A model generated the notes under the pieces. It did not search any database. It was not told the origin of the DNA and saw only the letters and a list, made by a program, of their open reading frames with translations. From assembly GCA_000708835.1 (NCBI GenBank), contig DF237611.1, positions 1-46,042 of the forward strand: a stretch of DNA of 46,042 nucleotides. The letters run 5' to 3'. Made by a program: the position numbers and the translations under genes. This stretch comes from Klebsormidium nitens. Taxonomy: Eukaryota > Streptophyta > Klebsormidiophyceae > Klebsormidiales > Klebsormidiaceae. This document shows positions 42,827 through 46,042 of the stretch, piece after piece (within the stretch, counting starts at the first letter, position 1; every line of letters starts with the position of its first letter).

Positions 42827-44590
42827 ATGGAGACCGAAATGAAGGTTGATTTCTGCGCATTAAAGTTGTTGTCAAACAACTACAAGGATCTAGATGCTGC
42901 CGTTGAATGCATAGAAACGCTGCGGATAGAGTCTGATGACAAGCCCTCAGCTAGAATCAAGTATTCCAGGCTACTCCAAGAGCTCTTGGCGTACCAGCGG
43001 GGGGCCCTTGTCCATAAGCTTCTAAAACAGATGCGTAGAGATCCTCCGCCAGTCAGCTTCGAAATGAGAATGCTTCGAGACTGTTCCACCTCAACGCTCG
43101 TGGCACTCAGCGAAAGCCAGGTTGTCGCAAGGTTCTGCGTGAAGGAGGAGCATAAGACGCGTCTCATTGCTTAGGCGCTGATGGACTGCCACGAGGCTTG
43201 TATGCGCATCATTCCGAGTCAGCTGCGAGGCGCAAGGTATATCCCAGATCACGTGCTTGGAGATGATGACGAGAAGGATATCTGCCTTGGAACGGCTGTG
43301 GATAACATCAGAGGCTTTGTCAACTTCTCTCGCGCTTCCAAGACCTTCCGCTTGGCACTCCAAGCAGTTGAAGGTTTGTTCCCCGCCCTCGAGAGTCTCG
43401 TTGCTCGCGACATCACTGACCTAGCGAGCGCGCAGACCATCAGGAGACTGCATAGAAATATGGAAAGGCTGATGCACACATTCGCGCTCTTTGAGGACAG
43501 CCAAGAGTGGGCCCTGGACAACGGAATGGTGCGATCTACGCAGCACTCTTCAGACTCGCTGGAATGGATCAGGTGTTTGAGCACGGGTTCGAGGCCAATT
43601 TTACAACGTCAAGCTTTGGGCGTCCTTCCAACTCAGATCTGCGCAGATACTTCTCGTCGTATGAAGCAGAGTTCCTGGAAGCTGATAAGGCGATGAGAAA
43701 TCCGGGGAACCCGGAGCTGGCAAAAAGGCTGCGAGACAAGTTTCTGCACAGTGTCCGATGTGGCTTAGCGTCAGTGGGACCTAATCTGGGAGTCAAAACC
43801 GGTTTCCCTGCCGGCGCTTTGCAAGATGTGGACCAAGACTCCCAGGAATTCGAAAAGTCCTTGAGAGCTTGGGCAAGCGGTCGTACCGGCGCGCCAGTGG
43901 TGTGCTCCTGGGATTTGTGCGAGACTGGATCGATGCTGGACGCAGGCAGAACGTTCAGCAAGTGCGCCAACTGCTCGCTCGCCTTCTACTGCAGGTGAGT
44001 AAAAAGGCCACAATAGGGACAAAAGAGACTTCTCAGAATGATTCATATGTTCCCAGCGTCAAACCCTTCTAACAGTTTCCTTGAGGAGGTCGTACAGCAT
44101 GGTCTCGACACGAGCTTGGGCATAGTCGTTTCTGTTTTTGAACCCTAGTTTTGACGCGACGTTTCTAGCGGACCACCGGAGCCAACGCCTAAATGCACTC
44201 ACAAGATCTGCTCGCGGGTACCGGTCTGCTTCCTCAGGTCTTCGCGTATGTATCTGCCGATTCTATGTTCACTCTGAAACCTTCATGAATACCTTACGTG
44301 CTTTCCAAACGCTTCTCTGTCTGTTTCTTCTCTAATGAAAGGAGCAGCTGGACATGAAACGCATGATCAAACCCTCCAAGGATCTCTTAGACCCTTGCTG
44401 GGGATTGATTTTATTCTTCGAGACGGCGCGCATCTTTTGGCGTGCCGCGAAACTCTTTTCAGTTCCAGCATCAGTTTTCTGTGGAGAATCTTTTGGGAAT
44501 CGACGTCTTCGTTCTTCCCCGTGCAGTAAGGAACATCAAAAGCTCCATTGGAAAAGCCACAAGAAGCACTGTAAGGGATCGAGCTCCTAG
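42827..44590 (+). pseudogene. MYND family pseudogene (copy 3)
   Basis: The two-exon layout of the family is kept (42827-43994 and 44527-44590, same intron position). The start ATG, the conserved block (KYSRLLQELLAYQRGALV), the region IRGFVNFSRASKTF and the whole MYND finger are recognisable. Two lesions break it. A TAG at 43172-43174 stands where copy 2 has GAG (RLIA-stop-ALMD against RPVAEALLD). A single base is missing at about 43532, between NGMVR and IYAALFRL, so the frame changes. Exon 1 is 1168 nt, exactly one short of the phase needed, which supports a one-base deletion. The rest has no further disruption and splice sites are intact, so the decay is recent. Sequencing error could explain one lesion but hardly both. 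Confidence 0.85.
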
Positions 44591-46042
44591 ACGCTTTCTT
44601 CTGGAACATCGCAGGTGAGAACGTTATCCAGAAACACCAATCGGTTTTCTGCTGACTTGTATGTATATCGGTACGACAAGACTTACTATGTTCGTGGCTT
44701 TGGAGCTACCACGTTGCTGAGGAGCTTTGTTCAGAACGAAAATAGTTTGCGGATGTTGATAGCTTCTGATCCTAAAACCGTACCTCACAACCAAGATGAC
44801 AAACCGACTGTTAGGTTATCGACTTGATTGTCATCCAACTTATCTTCGACCATTGCCAAACATTCAAGTGGGGTGACGTAGCCGGAAAAGCTTAACTCAG
44901 CGTTCGGCCCACCAACATGAATGAAGCAGTAACTTGTCCTGACATTGGTCAACTTTCATTCAATGTCGTTGCTTTCTTGCTCCAGCAACTTGTCGAAACA
45001 GATTGTCCAGCTGATCTTTTTGATCGGGAGCGTTTAAAGATTGGGTTCGATCCGCAATCTGCACTGGATACTCTGCCGCTTACCAGCGTACTAGCCCATC
45101 GCAAGCCGATCAGATGCCATCATGCCGACTCGTGTAAATTCATACTTTGCTCCAGGTACGCAATCTTGTGAGGCCGCCTCAGTTCTGTTCTTCTAGTTGG
45201 TTGGAACGAAGGCGAACGGCCAGTGAACGGTCGAGGCCGGCCTTTAGAATGCCAGGCTGCAAATCAACGAAGGAGTCCGAACGCTTCAAAGGGATGGTCA
45301 CGTTTGTAAGGAGCTGGATCAGTAGGGCTGCCAAATGCCTGGTGAAGAACTTGCTGCCTAAGAACGGCCGTTCATCCACAGTATCTTTCGCGCACTCCAG
45401 ACTTGTCCAGTTCAGATTCAAAGTGCTATTGTTTCCAAAGTTCCGCTGCAATGATTCTTAGTAAGATGCAGCTAGATAGCGATGTTTCTATCTTTGATCG
45501 TGATTAAGCCCGCAAGCTGGCTTAAAGAGCATTCCAACAGCTTTTCTGATGCGTGCGTGCGATGATGAAGACTCGATGATCACTCAGTTGAGCTCATGTT
45601 CACTTTGAGAAAGAAAGTGTGCATCATCCTACATGCCTTTCTTGTCTCTTCGGGAAAATCGAAGGTACGACTCGTCGATCCTGCGCACATGACTATATAT
45701 AATTTTCTGTACTTGAGAGTTCAGGAATCCGCAGCTTCGCGTCCATTAGAGTTGCATGCAAAGAGCGCGGGGCTTTAGTCATGGCTCAGCAACGTTGGCG
45801 GCATAGCGCAGCCGCGGCGCATGAATTAAGAGCCGCTCATACAGCGCGGTACGTGGTGGCGCGTTGAAGGCCATATGCCGGGATCGATATCGGGTATGAT
45901 TGGAGTACTACTCAGTCTGTATGATGCCAGACGTAGTGAGCTATGGTAACGTGAGCACGCATAGAACTCATCTGTGTTCGTCCGGTAAGCGAGCAGAAAT
46001 CTGCATAACCTGGTCACCACCGCGGGTATTGTCACGATGTAT
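44591..46042. other. Right end of the window, no supported gene
   Basis: About 1.45 kb after the pseudogene contain short frames on both strands, the longest near 45147-45461 (plus) and 45179-45451 (minus). Neither has a recognisable domain. A TATA-like run (ctatatataat) lies near 45693 without a gene to assign it to. Confidence 0.45.

Noticed and set aside
45270-45330. Possible remnant of a fourth MYND gene (FKGMVTFVRS against IKGFANFFRA)
   Set aside because: Only about ten residues resemble the family, no other block or finger is found nearby, and the nucleotide similarity is weak.
1-46042. tRNA genes, CRISPR arrays, bacterial operons or phage genes
   Set aside because: I recognised no cloverleaf with A- and B-box, no spaced repeat array and no prokaryotic gene organisation; the spliced plant-type genes rule out a prokaryotic source.

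Overview
The window looks like nuclear DNA of a green-lineage eukaryote, most likely a streptophyte alga of the Klebsormidium type. The genes carry GT-AG introns, and the protein families are plant ones: a single-finger C2H2 protein with the plant QALGGH signature and an EAR motif, a plastid-type long-chain prenyl diphosphate synthase, a homologue of the Arabidopsis coiled-coil protein At4g15545, and a mitoferrin-like chloroplast carrier. The organism is inferred from family content, moderate GC and gene spacing of about 4-6 kb; nothing names the species. All exon structures were joined by hand from splice consensus, reading phase and family resemblance.

Layout. 1-4342: a complete PIF/Harbinger DNA transposon with 22-bp perfect terminal inverted repeats, an intact DDE transposase (+) and a convergent trihelix/Myb-like accessory gene (-). 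4343-8141: a long region with no supported gene, upstream of the C2H2/EAR gene (+, 8142-11489). 14327-19044: six-exon solanesyl/polyprenyl diphosphate synthase (+). 20000-24311: eight-exon At4g15545-like gene (-), convergent with the synthase. 25466-29399: four-exon mitoferrin-like carrier (-), whose last intron contains the only assembly gap (26471-26717). 30614-34999: six-exon DEAD-box helicase of the DDX49/Dbp8/RH36 type (+). 36094-44590: a cluster of three related genes encoding an unrecognised, probably helical domain of about 340 residues followed by a C-terminal MYND zinc finger. One copy is on minus, two are on plus, and the last is a pseudogene.

How the genes relate. The host genes are independent housekeeping or regulatory genes, not an operon or pathway: plastid isoprenoid synthesis, plastid iron transport, ribosome biogenesis and transcriptional repression. 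The two transposon genes act together in transposition. The MYND cluster is a local gene family formed by duplication; every copy is interrupted by an intron at the same codon inside the zinc finger.

Most notable: the MYND cluster and its decayed copy; a partial exon duplication inside the helicase gene that differs from the working exon only at synonymous sites; a 5-bp duplication that truncates the transposon accessory protein; and a scaffold gap bounded by identical 31-bp sequence, which suggests an assembly artefact.
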